Shown here one piece after another: positions 24,377 through 37,656 of a DNA stretch of 64,000 nucleotides; the stretch's first letter is position 1; each line of letters starts with the position of its first letter. A program made the translations under genes and the position numbers. The notes under the pieces are model-generated. The model saw nothing but the letters and a program-made list of their open reading frames with translations, did not search any database and was not told where the DNA came from. The stretch is from Albifimbria verrucaria (taxonomy: Eukaryota; Ascomycota; Sordariomycetes; Hypocreales; Stachybotryaceae). The stretch lies in the NCBI GenBank assembly GCA_020081605.1, contig JAHREC010000018.1, forward strand, positions 248,001 to 312,000, written 5' to 3'.

Positions 24377-26279
24377 ATGTCGGGCAAGAATTCTAAACCA
24401 GGGTCATCATTGCAAGTCCCACCGCATCTCGCCCGTCTCGGTCTGGGAAACCTCGTCACAGCATTCGGCGACGGATTTCCCAAGGTTGTTCTTGAAAACT
24501 GGGAGGCAACGGTTCTGGGTACGCGGGAGTTATACTTACTCGCCTTCATTGAAGAGATCACCAACAAGCCCGGTTGGAACAAGAAAGTGTTTGATGATGC
24601 GATTGTTGCCAAATGGAGAGCCGAGGCTAAGGCCGCCAACTGGAAAACCATCGTTGGTTATGATCACGGCACTCTAGAAGGTCCTCTATTCGACTATGTA
24701 AGTGATGGTAAATCCCGCACATGTCAGTAAGACAAACTTAGACCTAATACCCTGTCAGGCCATCAAAGAGCTCAAAGACAAGGCCAAGTTCTTCGAAAGT
24801 ACAGGCATGATTCCTGTTATGGATCACAAAGTGGCTGCTATTAAGTCTGATTCCGCAATTTCCGATGAATTGAAACAGGCCCTCAAAGATGCAGTTGCAC
24901 CCTTGAGAACGTGCCTGATGGACAGAAAGACTGGCATCCTCGGAGCAACGGGCTGGTTCTAGACGTCGTCCACCCATCGCTCTGGCCATTGATGTATGGG
25001 CGTAGTAGGGTCCTTACAGATAGAACCCTTTCTCTCGATAATTGCCTTGATGCTGCTGGCACGGGCGTTATCATTCCTCCTCCATCTGGGGAGGATTTGA
25101 ATACGGTGGAGAAGTTGTACAATGGTCTACTTTCGGTCCGGTTTCAGTGGCTTCCTTGCGACGTTGATATTACAGATGGCAAACCTAGGATCAAGAGTTA
25201 TATTAATAACATCCACCCTACCCATAATAAGGAGTTGTACCAGGTTATCGAGAACATCCTGGAGAGGACCCTTCCTTTGTGGGATCTCACATACCGTTGG
25301 CCGACCGAGTACGGGGAGTTCGAGCCTCGCATCAAAGTGTCGAGGGCTGTCCGGGAATGCACTGTCCCTGATATATGCGGGGAAGATAATTACGAATGCG
25401 ACCCGTACAGCCGACCGAAGGAGGCTGGCGAGCAAGAGATTGATGAGGATGAGTACTGGGACCTAGACGATGACCACCCAATTCGAGTCAAAGACCTTGC
25501 TTGGTTCGATCAAACGCACCCTTGCGAGGAGGAAGACCCCGAGGACTACGTCCACAAAGGACCTACATCCGAGGAAGTCCACATGTCTGGCTTCTTCGCT
25601 GGCAAACGACAGATCCAAGTCATCGTCAAGCTGGCCAATATCCATCTGACCCCGGAAAAGCCAACATACCCCGGCGGGTCGTGGCACATTGAAGGACAGG
25701 TTAACGAGCATATCTGCGCTACAGCCTTGTACTACTACGACTCGGAGAACATTACTGATTCCTACCTTGGATTCCGTCATAAGTGTGCTGAGGATGACTG
25801 GTCAATGGAATTAAACCACAAACAGTCTGATTTTGCCACCATAAGTCGCGTACTCGCCATAGACCCGGATCAAACACTGCAGGAGGTTGGTCGCGTATTG
25901 ACGCGTGAGGGGCGCCTGTTGACCTTCCCTAACCTATACCAGCACCGTGTGTCGCCGTTCGAACTTGCTGATAAAACAAAGCCGGGGCACCGCAAGATCC
26001 TTGCGCTATTCCTTGTCGATCCTGAGGAGAGCATAATCAGCACTGCTAATGTGCCCCTCAGCGGCAGGATTGGTGGACGGGGAGGTACAAGCCTGAGGAG
26101 GGCAAGATGCTACGGCTTCCCCGGAGATTAGGGAGATGGTGATGGATAAAGTAGAATGGCCCATGAGTCTTAAGGAAGCCAAGGAAGTGAGACTGGAGCT
26201 GATGGACGAGCGGTCCGTTATGGACAGTAAGGCAGACAGCATCATGGCGAACACGTCATTCAACTTTTGTGAACATTAG
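24377..26279 (+). CDS. DUF4246-family protein
   Basis: Large fungal family of unknown function. The start ATG is at 24377 (MSGKNSK), with an intron at 24698-24758 (61 bp). Family marks include NGLVLDVVHPSLWPLMYGRS, TYPGGSWHIEGQ, NEHICATALYYYDSENI, LLTFPNLYQHRVSPF and KPGHRKILALFLVDP. Frame breaks at 24900-24902, 26054-26057 and 26119-26122 each sit in a C run one base short. Reading through them restores a family-like C-terminus ending at 26279. The spaced His/Glu (WHIEG), His (QHRV) and Arg (GHRK) resemble the ligand order of Fe(II)/2-oxoglutarate oxygenases; that comparison is my inference. Membership in the peptide cluster is uncertain. Confidence 0.85.
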
Positions 26280-26637
26280 ACTTTCTTGATTAAATTCAAC
26301 AGAACTATGCTATTATGTACTTTATCTAATTTACAGGCTCACCATCGCAAATACGGAGTTTGCAGGTCAGGTCTTTCCTTTTACTTCTACTCAATGGTAT
26401 TAAGGTGTTGCTCCCGCATGCACATGCTTATGACTCATGGTTTCGTGTTGGGACAGGGACCAGAATCCTAACTACTAGTTAAAGCTTTGGCGCTGTTGGA
26501 CCACAAATACGCAATAACTAAGTTATTACCTAATGTGAACGTACCTGGGTTATTTAATAATCTCCTGATCCCCAGGGACCGAGCCCCTGGATATTGTCAT
26601 TTTGGTCACGTTATTTCCTCAATCACGCTCGCTACCA
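26280..26637. other. Intergenic, promoter side of GPI protein
   Basis: A 358-bp gap with no gene recognised. Confidence 0.4.
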
Positions 26638-27514
26638 TGAGGTCCAGTCACTCTTTATGGACCTCTACCACCCTATTGCTGGTTCCAGCAGCCCTTGCAG
26701 AAGCAACGAAAACTTCAGATGTGTCCAGCACCGCCACCTCTGCAGCGCCAAGCTGTACAGCTTCACTGATCACGAAGCTCTGTGGATATACAGAACCAGG
26801 CCCAGATTTCGCCGTTGCTATTGAGAGCGAAGCCTCCTGCTTGGAGTACTGTAATGACCATCAACCCTGTAGGTTCGTCATCTTTGCCGCTGGCAATCCC
26901 TACACAGGCACAGGCACTTGCTGGCTCTATCCCGGAAAGTCTTTTGAGGCGAGCGCTGGCAACACTAACTGCGGCAACCCTTCCTCTCCGTATACGACAA
27001 GCCTGTTTGCACTGGTACAACTACTACTGCTCCTGCCTGCGAGGCCACTGCATCGCCCTCTGCCATTGCATCGGTTTGTGGATATCCACCACCGGGTGAC
27101 TGCTTTGAAGGTTGTCTTGCAAGTTCAGGAGCTTCAGATTGCTTGAAGTCATGCGCAGAGGCCGATTCGTGCAGCTATGTTGTCTTCAATCCGAACAATC
27201 CCAGCAATTCGCCATTCGCTTCAGGCAATTGTTGGATTTATCCAAATAGCACATACAATGCTGGGGCTGCAACTCCTTGCAACGATATTCCTGAGCAATT
27301 TGTATACACAAACCTGTGTCCTAAGCCACCATCTTCCTCATCCTCTCTTTCGTCGTCTACAAGTGGCAGTGGAACTACTAGCGGTACTGAGAGTGCAACC
27401 GCCGTAATGAATTCAGCCACCGACGATGACAATTCGGCCCCTGCTATTTCCATCTCACTTACTACCATCCTGGGTGTTTGTTTGTCTATATTACTGCAAC
27501 AGGCTTTTCTATAG
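26638..27514 (+). CDS. GPI-anchored cysteine-rich cell-surface protein with two tandem modules
   Basis: The signal peptide (SLWTSTTLLLVPAALAEA) is followed by two similar Cys-rich modules. Each has a KLCGYTEPG/SVCGYPPPG opening and a CWLYPGKSF or CWIYPNSTY signature, separated by a Thr/Ala-rich linker. A Ser/Thr-rich stalk and a hydrophobic tail (ISISLTTILGVCLSILL) after it are typical of GPI attachment. The frame breaks once at 26988-26989 (CC, one base short), inside the end of module 1. The modules resemble PAN/fruit-body-type extracellular domains; I cannot name the family with certainty. Likely located in the wall or plasma membrane. Confidence 0.78.
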
Positions 27515-28730
27515 TATCTTTGAGTGAATAAAGAAGATATTGTGCCCTACAAATATCACGCAATAGCTCTAGATCGGGATTTTACTTGCATCTTTTTAAA
27601 TCATCTTACAGTTTCTGGGCAAACATCCAGTGTAAGAATTGAACAGGAGGGTTTAGCTCCTTTCCCATTCTATTTGATAAATGACAGTAGCTAGCCCCGG
27701 ATTATTTTGGAAGTAGCCTAATTCTCTACTGCGTTAAATTCGCGTATTATTTTATTTTACCTTAATTATTTTATTTTCTTATTTCCTTATTTTCTCCCAG
27801 TATATGTCTAGATGGAGAATTACTGTCAGGCTACTGCTAAAACTTTGGATTACATATTGACACCGACAAATAACCTGGTCATGGCATAACAGCGGCTTTC
27901 ACCGTTAAGCTTAGAGCTTGAACGGTGCAGATGATGTCTACTCCTCTTGACCTTACATCTTGGCCCCAACAGCCCACATCACCGTAAACTGCTTCGACCA
28001 TACGAGGCGCAAGAATTGCAATAAACGACGCGAAGACAGCACCTTCAGGCCTATGAGCGGCATTGAATTGGCCACATGTTTGTCTCATAGAATAGCTGCA
28101 TAAGTGCATTACATGGAACTCACATGTTAATAGTTATTGCATTGAATACTGTAGACTTCATGATAGCGCCAAGTATAGCTTTTATGGCATCTGAAGCATT
28201 ACTAGAAGGACAATTTTAGTTGCGAAACATAGAGGGAATCTATAGCTAGATCAACTAAGATAGATCAGCTGTTCAATAAAAAGCCACGTGCAGTTTCATT
28301 ACCCCGCGAAAGATGTAAGGAGGGTTGCAGTTCCCACCCCGTGACCCAAGCGTCACCTTCATGGTATGTTTAGTCTCATAGATTTTTTAGCTTTGGTGGA
28401 ACGTTGCAGATGTCGTAAAGAACCCATTTAGCCTCAGTGAGGATTGAAACCCAATACAACCATCAGCTAAATACAACCTTGCCTCAGACGCGTGATCGTG
28501 TGTGTGTAATTTTACTTCTCAGAAATTTGTTCCCCAGGAGGAATGGGTCTCAAAGCCCCTGATGGAGGTCGGCCCGAAAGCAATGGCAGCTATGGATGAC
28601 TTGCCAAACCTGCTCAAAACAACTACGTTATATAAGTAGGTGTGTACGACCTTTCTTGCATGGTTCTATGAGGAGGCTTTATGATCGAAATAAACTCATA
28701 CAATTTTTTATTTGATTTTGAGATAAAGCG
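27515..28730. other. Intergenic stretch
   Basis: No gene recognised. An AT-rich tract (TTTATTTT-type) lies near 27740-27800. Confidence 0.4.
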
Positions 28731-31700
28731 ATGTGGTTCACTATCAGGGCCGTCCTCTTCTGGGCACTCTTACTTGCACATAGTAAGGCCGGACTCTGTA
28801 GTTCTGTGTTGTCCCCAGATCCCATCACACGCGGACGAGCTCCGTATGATGCGTATCCGAATTCTATTAGTGCTTCATTGGAAGACATTGAAGCAGCAAG
28901 AATGATTGTGGGAGACGCTGTTGCTCAAATGACCAGACTTAACAAGGCACGACTGGATAAACCACTCCGGAATAATTTTAACTTAGCACCCGGCACCAAG
29001 AGGCCGAGAAATCGTCGCACAGCAGGCCCACCTCCTTTACTCAAAGTCACGGATGAGGTTGCCCGAGCGGCTGCTTTGCTAGCTGAGATTGATGTTAATA
29101 TTACGGCAAAAGAACTTCGTACACTGGCCACTACAACATGAAGCGTGCTGGGACATTCTGGATGGAAACCATTGGTAAAGCACACAAAGGGACTGTTCCT
29201 TGGGGCGGCGATAGTTCTTACAGGGTAGTTCCGCACCATGACTATACTTCAAAGCTCCAAGAAGCCACTGACATTGAGGTTCGCAGGTATTTCGGAACGT
29301 AGTCGATGATTACGGCGCCGACCCAACCGGTACTAGGGTAAGTTGGACAGAGCTATTTCGTCGATGTCTCATCGTATCTCAGTCACTGAAAGATTTGGTC
29401 ATTTAGGACTCAACTGCGCAAATCCAGAAAGCGATAGACGATGGCAAAAGATGTGGTGCCAACTGCAACGGGTCAACCACCAAGAACGCAATCGTGTACT
29501 TTCCACCTGGTCGTTATCTTGTTTCCCGGTCCATCAGTGTTTACTTTGGCACTCAAATTATTGGCGATGCTAACAATTGGCCGACAATCATCGGCGCGTC
29601 AAGTTTTGTTGGTCTTGGAGTTTTGTCAACTGATGTTTACGTTGAAAACGGTGGAACAGGACCAGATGGAGGACCACTGCAATGGTACATCAATACGGCT
29701 CGCTTTTACAGCCAGATTCGCAATATTAGAATCGACATTCGGGCAACGCCCCTGGTGCTTATGTTGCCGCTCTACATTATCAGGTGGCCCAGGCAACCAC
29801 GCTGGAGAATGTTGAAATAATTGCAGATTCAGCCACGGTATGTGCACCCTTTGACTCTTTTCTATACTCCTATTTTCAACAAGCAAGGAATGCTAATATT
29901 ATGATTAATAGAATCAGCAAGCTATATTCGCCGAGAATGGAAGTGGAGGCGTCATGTCTGACATCACATTTACGGGTGGTAACTTCGGCATCTGTGAGTT
30001 CTCCATCGTCTGTCATATGCTTTTTAGGCTAATAATTCTCTATATCAGATGGCGGCAGTCAACAATTTAGTGCATCTCGGCTGACATTCAACGGATGCAA
30101 TACTGCTGTGCAGCTCATTTGGGACTGGAGCTGGGTATGGAAAAGTATTACAGTAAATAATGCTCAAGTAGGCTTTCGCTTGTACAATGACGGAAACAAC
30201 CAGATACCCGGATCCGTTACAATAGTGGACTCCACCTTTACAAACATCCGGGAGTCCTCCATCGAGATGGCCGCCCCTATAGATGTGCGTGATTCAGGGT
30301 TCACGGGCTTAATCCTGGATAATGTCAACCTTGGGGCCAAGATCAAAGATCACTTTAGTACGAATCAAATACTCGCAGCGGGCTACTACAAATACGTGAG
30401 TAATACCATAATGATCCCCAATGCTCCAGCTGGGCTAACAAGATGCCACCACAGTATGTAATGGGCTCAACTTATAAGGACAACAAGCGATCGTGGACAA
30501 AAGCAGCCATGAACTACACACGAGAGTCAACCCTGTTGGGTTCGCGAACTACAGGGCTTGACGTAGCCCCTTACTTTGAGAGAAAAAGGAATCAGTACGC
30601 TGACAAGTCCGCTACCGATTTTATCCATCTCAAAGATCAAGGTGCTAGAGGCGATGGCTCCACAGACGATACCGCAGCAGTTCAGAACGCCTTCAATAAA
30701 TATGCAGATGGCAGCAAGATTATATATGTGGATGCTGGGACCTACATTATCAGAGACACCATAACCATTCCCAAGGATGTTAAACTTGTGGGGAGACGTG
30801 GTCTCAATTTGCCGCCAATGGTGCCAAATTTGCGGATGCCACGAAGCCTGCTGTCATGTTCAAAGTTGGCAACGAAGGGGACGTTGGCACAGTCGAGATT
30901 CAAGACCTTCTTTTAACCAGTAAGGGTTCTACACCAGGACTCATTCTAATGGAGTGGAACGTGGCAGCACGAACAACGGGTTCTGCTGCGTTGTGGGACG
31001 TCCATGTTCGTCTTGGAGGCGCTGCAGGGACCGAACTCACTCCTACAGACTGCCCTCCCATAAAATCCGGCACCAATCCAGCCAAATGCCAAGTCGCTAG
31101 TATGCTTCTGCATGTCACAAAGAAGGCATCAGGATACTTCGACAATATGTGGTTGTGGGTAGCAGACCACATGATTGATGACCCCTCCTCAACGATCCAC
31201 TCAACAACATGGAGCAACTCTCGGTATACAGTGCCCGCGGCGCACTTATCGAGAGTCAAAAAGCCACTTGGCTCTATGGCACCGCCTCGGAACACAATGT
31301 CTTTTACCAGTATAATTTCTTTGGAGCCAAGAACATTTTCACCACCATGGTACAAACAGAATCTCCATACTTCCAACCCACACCCAAACCACCTGCTCCA
31401 TTTACGAACGCTGTCGGCACCTTTTCAGGGGACCCAAACTATGCATGTAAGGGTGGTGACGCCGACGGTTGTGACCAGGCGTGGGCTGTTATGATGAAAG
31501 ATTGTCAAAATATCCACATTAGCGCAGCCGGAACATACTCATGGTTCAGTACCTACACTCAGCAGTGCATCGACCCACACACTTGTCAGAAGGCACTTTG
31601 GCTAATGGATCGCAACTATAACAATAATCGAATACAGAACATTATTGCCATAGGTTCCAAGAATATGATTGTTACACCCGACGGCAAGACAGCTATTTCG

Positions 31701-31790
31701 TCAGAGGCAAACTTAGCTGTTACAAGTCACCCTGCTTGGGCGCATATATCACTTTACGAGCCTCTATCTAGCGGAACAGCCCCTGTGTAG
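28731..31790 (+). CDS. GH55 exo-beta-1,3-glucanase, secreted
   Basis: Cleaves beta-1,3-glucan outside the cell. The signal peptide (VLFWALLLAHSKAGL) is followed by a pro-region and two parallel beta-helix halves. The first begins VVDDYGADPTGT and the second DFIHLKDQGARGDGSTDDT, the double pectate-lyase-like layout typical of GH55. Introns are 29225-29286, 29338-29406, 29838-29911, 29994-30048 and 30396-30454. The frame breaks in runs at 29126-29127, 29749-29752, 30790-30793 and 31182-31185, all G or C and all one base short, yet the protein reads as a full family member to its normal C-terminus (HPAWAHISLYEPL). Not expected to be part of a secondary-metabolite pathway. Confidence 0.92.
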
Positions 31791-31972
31791 GCTCATCTAT
31801 TGGTGGTTTCAGAATCTGATACATGTATGGAAGAAGTAGTCATGAGCATCTAATTGATATCCAGCTTATCTGGACGACAGAATGGCGATCACACACAAGT
31901 ATATTGAAGTTCATACCACCACTCCCATTGTTTCAAGACGCTCCGGCTAGGATATTGAATGCATAATTGAGT

Positions 31973-33031
31973 CTACCACTCATCATATGGGTAGTTCGTG
32001 TAGTGATTCCTCGATATATCGCCGGAACCAACCTCGACAATTCTCAGGTTCTTGCATCCATCCTTATGCACCGTACGCAACCGTTCTCCTAGAGTTTTAT
32101 TCTTGTCTGACCACCGAATCGCAAATTCAAAGTCCACCCGGTCTGGCAGACCAGTAAGAGGTAAACATATCTCCCTGATAATCTTGTAGATTCTCTCAAA
32201 ACTTATACCTTCTATTGTTCGATTCTCAACTTGTATGTCCCCAACAGCGACGATGGAGAACGATCGGAGGTTTTTAGCGCGACCACCTCGCGGCATATTT
32301 CCTGCCAGCTAATATCGTATTCATACATTGACTCACTGGTATCATCCTCGCGAAAGTGTGTCCAGTAAGAAAAACCTGGCCATCGAAGCTTGATGGATCG
32401 AATCAAATGAAGATTGGTCGCGGGTGTAAGGAATAGAAATCGATAAAAAGCCTCCATTGTAGTAAACTCAAATGAATTTTGGCTATATAAGAGTTCAATA
32501 GCCTCAAGGTAACTATATAATCAATAGGCTTCCTTTGAGTGGACTTTAAAGTACTTACACTTGCTTGCAAGTCATTAATAGCGGTAGCAAGCTCCTTGTA
32601 GATATGACGGTGTGTGGCTTGAACCGCAACTCGTAACCCGTAGGCCCTATCCACTGCTTTGGAACAGAAACAGAGTCGGCTTTGAGCATCCTGGATCCAT
32701 CTCGTGGGAGAATGGCGTGCACCAATTTGTTCACCTTTCTGACAATTGTCACATGTTGTTCACCGATCGCGTGGGCCCAGATTTGTAATCGGATCTCTTT
32801 GGGTAATTTGGCGAGAGGTGAATCTCTCTGGTCCGAGTAGAGCTTGGTGGTCATGAGCCCTAGTTTGGAGGACAGCTCCTTTGGTATCCAAGAGACTCTC
32901 GATGAGACTCGAGGCGACACTGAGATGTTGTCGTGATGGGGCTTATCAGCTAAGCCGCGCCCATCCTGCCTGTACTTTTGGATCTCATACCACTCACGTT
33001 GGCATCTCACCCACGGAACAAGTAGACCCAT
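31973..33031 (-). CDS. DUF7730-like (F-box-like) hypothetical protein
   Basis: Exon 1 (33031-32559) and exon 2 (32512-31973), joined over a 46-bp intron, read in phase. The conserved opening SPLAKLPKEIRLQIWAHAIG and the block LLPLLMTCKQVYLEAIELLY are hallmarks of the large ascomycete family of LPxEIR proteins, related to F-box-like DUF7730. The frame breaks once near 32271-32279 (A/G region on the coding strand). Function unknown; the F-box resemblance suggests a protein-interaction role. Confidence 0.75.
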
Positions 33032-33858
33032 TGCGTTTGTTAGTCAAGCAAGCGAACCAAAAGCTGTGATTACATGCTGACGATCAAAGCCGTGTCTTAT
33101 TTTGTTGCCTAGCATATCACGTGAGGACAAGTATCTTCAAAGGCCAGTTCAAGGCAAGGCGTTGAAAAAAGAGGGGCAGTTGATAGGTGGTGGGGATTAG
33201 CTATACGACAATGATTTGTTTCGCTATTATCCGATCGCTTTTATGGGCATTGGTCGAGTTTTGATGCTTTGTGTCTGAAGCTAACGAGACTCGGTATCTC
33301 GGTTCGGCGGAGGCAAGAGAATAGCTGAATTGCTGATGAGACATGCGAAATCCTGTCCTTTTAGCCATGACTTGTTGACATGATGGAGCATGCGACAAAC
33401 CTGCCACTGAGTTAGAGGTACTTCTGGCTTAGATCAATCGGTTGGAGGGTCACCTCACTCTCTCAACCCTTCATTCCCAACACAAATCTCTTCAAGCCTG
33501 CGAAGCAGGAGGGGATGGTGCATCAAACAAGCATCTTCGGTATGGTCTTTGTTCAAACAATAAACAGCTGCGAAAGGTTTCCTCAATCGGGACTGCTCTA
33601 GATTTCAACTCATACCCGTTGTCGGATTATAATCAGTCAAGAAATGAAACCTTGACCCTTCTTTGCTATGGAAGTTGGATCATCCGAATATTCCTAGCGC
33701 TAATATTGTAGTATGTACGGAGTATGTAAGCGTCGCATCTGCCAACCCCTCTCCCCCTTTTAATCTAAACAGAGCTTGCTTCAACCCTATCTAACCCAAC
33801 GTTGTTCAAACCCCAACATCCCTCACGCTCTGTATGCAGATACGGTAAACAATTGACC
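33032..33858. promoter_or_regulatory. Divergent upstream region of DUF7730-like gene and Zn2Cys6 factor
   Basis: An 827-bp head-to-head gap without a supported gene. It must contain both promoters. A CA/CT-rich segment precedes the regulator gene. Confidence 0.4.
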
Positions 33859-35242
33859 ATGGTTCGACGCAGTAGAGGCTGCAAAGAATGCAGATCGCGA
33901 CGAGTTGGCTGCGACCTGGGCTCCCCATCCTGTCGCCAGTGCATTATAACTAACAGAACCTGCTCTGGTCCTTTGAAAGATGTCATGATCATCGATCAAA
34001 CTGCTGATGTTGCTTCACGGCAAAAGGCTCACAGTGTTCGCCAGACTCGTCATGTCACTCAGCCGTCATCGCAAGGATTGGTATCATTAGCCTATGTGGA
34101 GCATTTCTTTTGTCGCCTTACACCACTTACCAAGGCAAAGGCCCTCAGCCATGGCTGCTGAGTGTGCGGAATCTGCCGCACGGGATAAAGGACCAGCCTT
34201 GGATCTCGCAATCGAGGCCGCAGCAACTGTTTCCTGTGGCGTAACGAACGGACACACTGCGGTTGTGCAGCAAGCTTGCCAGATGTATGCCACTGTAGTT
34301 GCTCAACACTACCAGGTACTTTCGCATAGTGAGGGTGTCCCAACCGCGGCCATATTTTTCACAACGGTGACTCTGTCACTTTTTGAGTCACTCTATTCCA
34401 CGAATATCACTGCATTCGCGACGCATCTAAGAGCGGCTAGAAAGATGCTAGGATTGGCTGGCCCGTCATTGTTGCAAATACCAATGGTTCAAGATATTGC
34501 AATCTATGTACAGTACCAAACGGTCAGTCTTGATTAATCTCATAGCCCAAAGTTCTGGCTCATAGAGCATCACAGATACTGCGACTAATGTGAATTACAG
34601 TTACTGGCTATGATTATCGCCCCAGTCGAGCACCTGGCGGCAACCGAGGGAACAGAAAGCTGGACCGACATGTCACAGTTCCAGTGGCTCAGGGTTCCTT
34701 CGGTAATCGGACGCTTAGTTATCCATCTCTTTCATCTTGGTGACTGTATGGCACGGCATCTCTACACATGGGCTCACATGACCCCTATCGACTTGCATTC
34801 AACAGCCGCTGCTGTAGAGAGCCTCTGGAACGAATACGTTGGAGAGGCGAGCGATCACAACGAATTGTTGCAATGGGTTACAGCGGGCCAAATGCATTAC
34901 CGTGACGAGGTCACAGCCATTACCATCGCTTACTTCGAGGCCGCCCGAATTCTTTACTCGCTCATACACTCTCATAACGCACAGGCTCAAGGCCCAAGTC
35001 AATCTATCCTCCACTGCGTCGCTTACCTATCGAATCATCCCACTAACTGCGCGACTCTTCGCATTTTCTTCCCTCTGACCCTTGTAGCAATACATAGCCC
35101 CTTTGTTCAGCAGCGACAAGACGCACAAAGGGCTCTCGATAACTGGCTGTCTCGTTCAGGCTTCACAGGATTGTATTCCATAATCAAGAGAAAAACAGAG
35201 TCTTCAGCCTTACAGTTGACAACGAGGAATACGCCGACTTGA
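33859..35242 (+). CDS. Zn2Cys6 transcription factor
   Basis: The N-terminal binuclear zinc cluster has all six cysteines (RGCKECRSRRVGCDL then SCRQCIITNRTCSG), for binding CGG-type DNA sites. The remainder contains ALDLAIEAAATVSCG, TAVVQQACQMYATVV and FFTTVTLSLFESLY, typical of fungal regulators with the short fungal-specific activation domain. An intron spans 34523-34600. Two frame breaks, at 34142-34144 and about 34160-34180, together restore the frame. It lies 11 kb from the first P450 and 2.4 kb from the second, so it may or may not control the peptide cluster. Confidence 0.87.
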
Positions 35243-35324
35243 AATAGCAATCTTGATTAAGCTATATATCCAGAGAAGTCACGACTAGGCCTGTTTACGT
35301 ATCCCGGGAAGTTCGAGTCGGCTC

Positions 35325-36061
35325 CTACATAGCAGCGATCAATGCTACCACTATAGAGACAGAACCAATAGCAATACTTGCATAATTTGGAACCATCAGA
35401 GAAGCGTCTGACTCGGGCACGGTATAGTTGGCTGGTGCCACTGTGAACCAAGTGGCACTCAATAGTTGGAAATCTCCTGCCTTAATGAACCCAGCAACAT
35501 CAAATTTCAACCGACTCTCGATCGTTTCGTAGGACTCGGCAAACCCAGCTGGAACCTTGAACTTGAGGTTCGGATTTTCGAGCTGAAGAATAACATATCT
35601 ATGCGGTCCAGATCCCGCAGGCGGGCTGGGTTGAATATATGGAGCGATCGCGTGGATGGACGTTTGGTTCTCGGCCAGCATGGTTATTCCAGCCGGGATG
35701 GGCTCAAGCCAATGGAGAATAGGGGACAGACTGTTGTTGGCACACACTCCGGGGCGTCCAGGTCTAACATCATAATGATGTTTGATGCATTGGTTTGAGC
35801 AAGCTGGACAGAAGGGGATGCGCCGACGGCTAATTGATGAAATTGGTTAGTTCAATCATCAAAGATCTTAATAATAGCAAAAGTATATTGGCATACCAGT
35901 AACTGAAATCTGAGTTCCAGAAGTGGCAGCTGAGCCAGAATAGTAGATAGAGAGAGTGTTGTTCGTTTGAGGGAAAAGCCATCTGGTGTCTGAGTGAGTG
36001 CTCGCCCTGCTTGCATGAGCACTGCCAGAACTCTGACAACGTGGATAAAACTTGGTGCCAT
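35325..36061 (-). CDS. Secreted PEBP-like (phosphatidylethanolamine-binding family) protein, GPI-anchored
   Basis: Start ATG 36061 with a signal peptide (SFIHVVRVLAVLMQAGRA); intron 35896-35830 (67 bp). PEBP marks are MMLDLDAP, LHWLEPIP and GPHRYVILQLENP, and the C-terminal hydrophobic stretch SIAIGSVSIVVALIAAM suits GPI attachment. Frame breaks at 35971-35973 and 35751-35754 are G runs on the plus strand one base short. Convergent with the Zn2Cys6 gene, only 82 bp away. The ligand is unknown. Confidence 0.82.
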
Positions 36062-37656
36062 ATTCAATGGTGTTGACTTTTTCGATTTTTTTTTTTTTGG
36101 AAAAATCGTAGTAGCGGCTGTAAAGCTCTGTTAATGATATAGGCAATGTGAAGTGCTTCTTTGTTGTCCTTGGATGAAATTATGGCGGACACATGTTTGG
36201 GTTTATATATCTCGTTCTTGTCTGCGTCAACGGAATAGACGCAATTAAAAGGGGCCTTAAGTCCGCGCATGTCATTTTGCAACAACAATCTGAACGTTAT
36301 TGGGATCTAACAGTAAGCCCAGGATCTACCATGCTTGCATATTGTGTGTTGACAAGCTATTCTGAGCATTGACACTGTTCCATCAGGCTTGGACCCCACG
36401 ACACTAGCGAAGATTACCGTATTAGGCCTGGCGTGTCTGCAGGGGGCTTAGAAGAATTCAGTGCAGGGGTTGCCGTTCCGACAGCCACGCTTTTATGGCC
36501 TCAGCCTCGGCCTTTCCTCCTCGGTCTTTCCTCCTCGGCTTTTGAAGCTAGCTTTGATCATGTTATTTTGGAGTATAATGAGCATGTTAAAGATTATTAT
36601 TTGTCATTTAATCTTACTCTTTCAGACAGTCCTTTTGGGCAGTCTTAATCCTCGCATTACCCTTGTAGTTGGCGGAAAGATGGCGAAAGCCCATGGCAGT
36701 TTGATAATAGATAAGATGCCCTAAAATACACAATAAACCGGCACGATGAATCATTTGAACCCGAGGTTTGGCCATATTTATTCCTAAGTTATGCTTTGAT
36801 CCTAAAACCTCCACATGTAGACTGCTAGCATTGACTTGGAGCATCCCGCGAGGCTGCCACAGGGATAAAACAAGGACCTCGATTTAGTTCTCATCTTCGT
36901 GAAGCACATGGCAGTAATTAAATTACTCATTGTCTATAGAACAGTTTCTTTGATATAGTTTCGTGATCGACCTCGAAACAGTCAGTGATAGCAGTTTGCC
37001 TGTGTCTCACTCTCATATCTTTAGACTATTTCCCACAATGAACCAATGCATGCGGGCTTAGAGGTTCAGGGAATCTGATAGATAATTGACAGCACTCCTA
37101 TTTTTAAAGAACCTTCTTACTTCCATGAGGCTCGACTCTGTGTCTTATGCTAATCAAGGCACCATAGCTATGCTTCCGCGTACGTGGGGTCTCAAAGCAG
37201 TCAATATCACGGCAAACAGTGCCACGGCTGGTAGTATAAACGCCTGACAGCATGATACCAAATACCGAGGTCGGAAGCTGAATTTGACGTTTGTCGTAGT
37301 CGCCCTCGCCATAATACTACTCCACAGGTGGGCGACAAGAGAACAATGAATGAGATAGTCAGTTCAACAAATGTATATCATGTCTGGGTTCCAGCAGGCT
37401 GGCCTGGAATGGTAACCGTGGAGTAATGGGGGGTTATCTACAAAGTCATAACGCTCGAAATGTGTATTGGAACTAAACCTTAACCCTTGAACAGTTAAAT
37501 CGAGCAGGGAAGATATTCATGAACACACTGGCAATAGATAGAAGAAGTCACAAGCTTTTGGAGCGATACAACACGAGAAATTACTACATTATATCAAATA
37601 TGGTGCTTTTCTTAGCCGACAATTCAAAACCTGTACATGAATATCCTCCAAGTCGA
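36062..37656. other. Intergenic stretch
   Basis: No gene recognised. It contains a T homopolymer near 36089-36099 and the small tandem repeat listed separately. Confidence 0.4.
36505..36543 (+). repeat. 14-bp tandem repeat (CCTCGGYCTTTCCT), about 2.7 copies
   Basis: Units start at 36505, 36519 and 36533 and differ by one base in the first two. It is a minisatellite-like tract in noncoding DNA. Confidence 0.75.
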
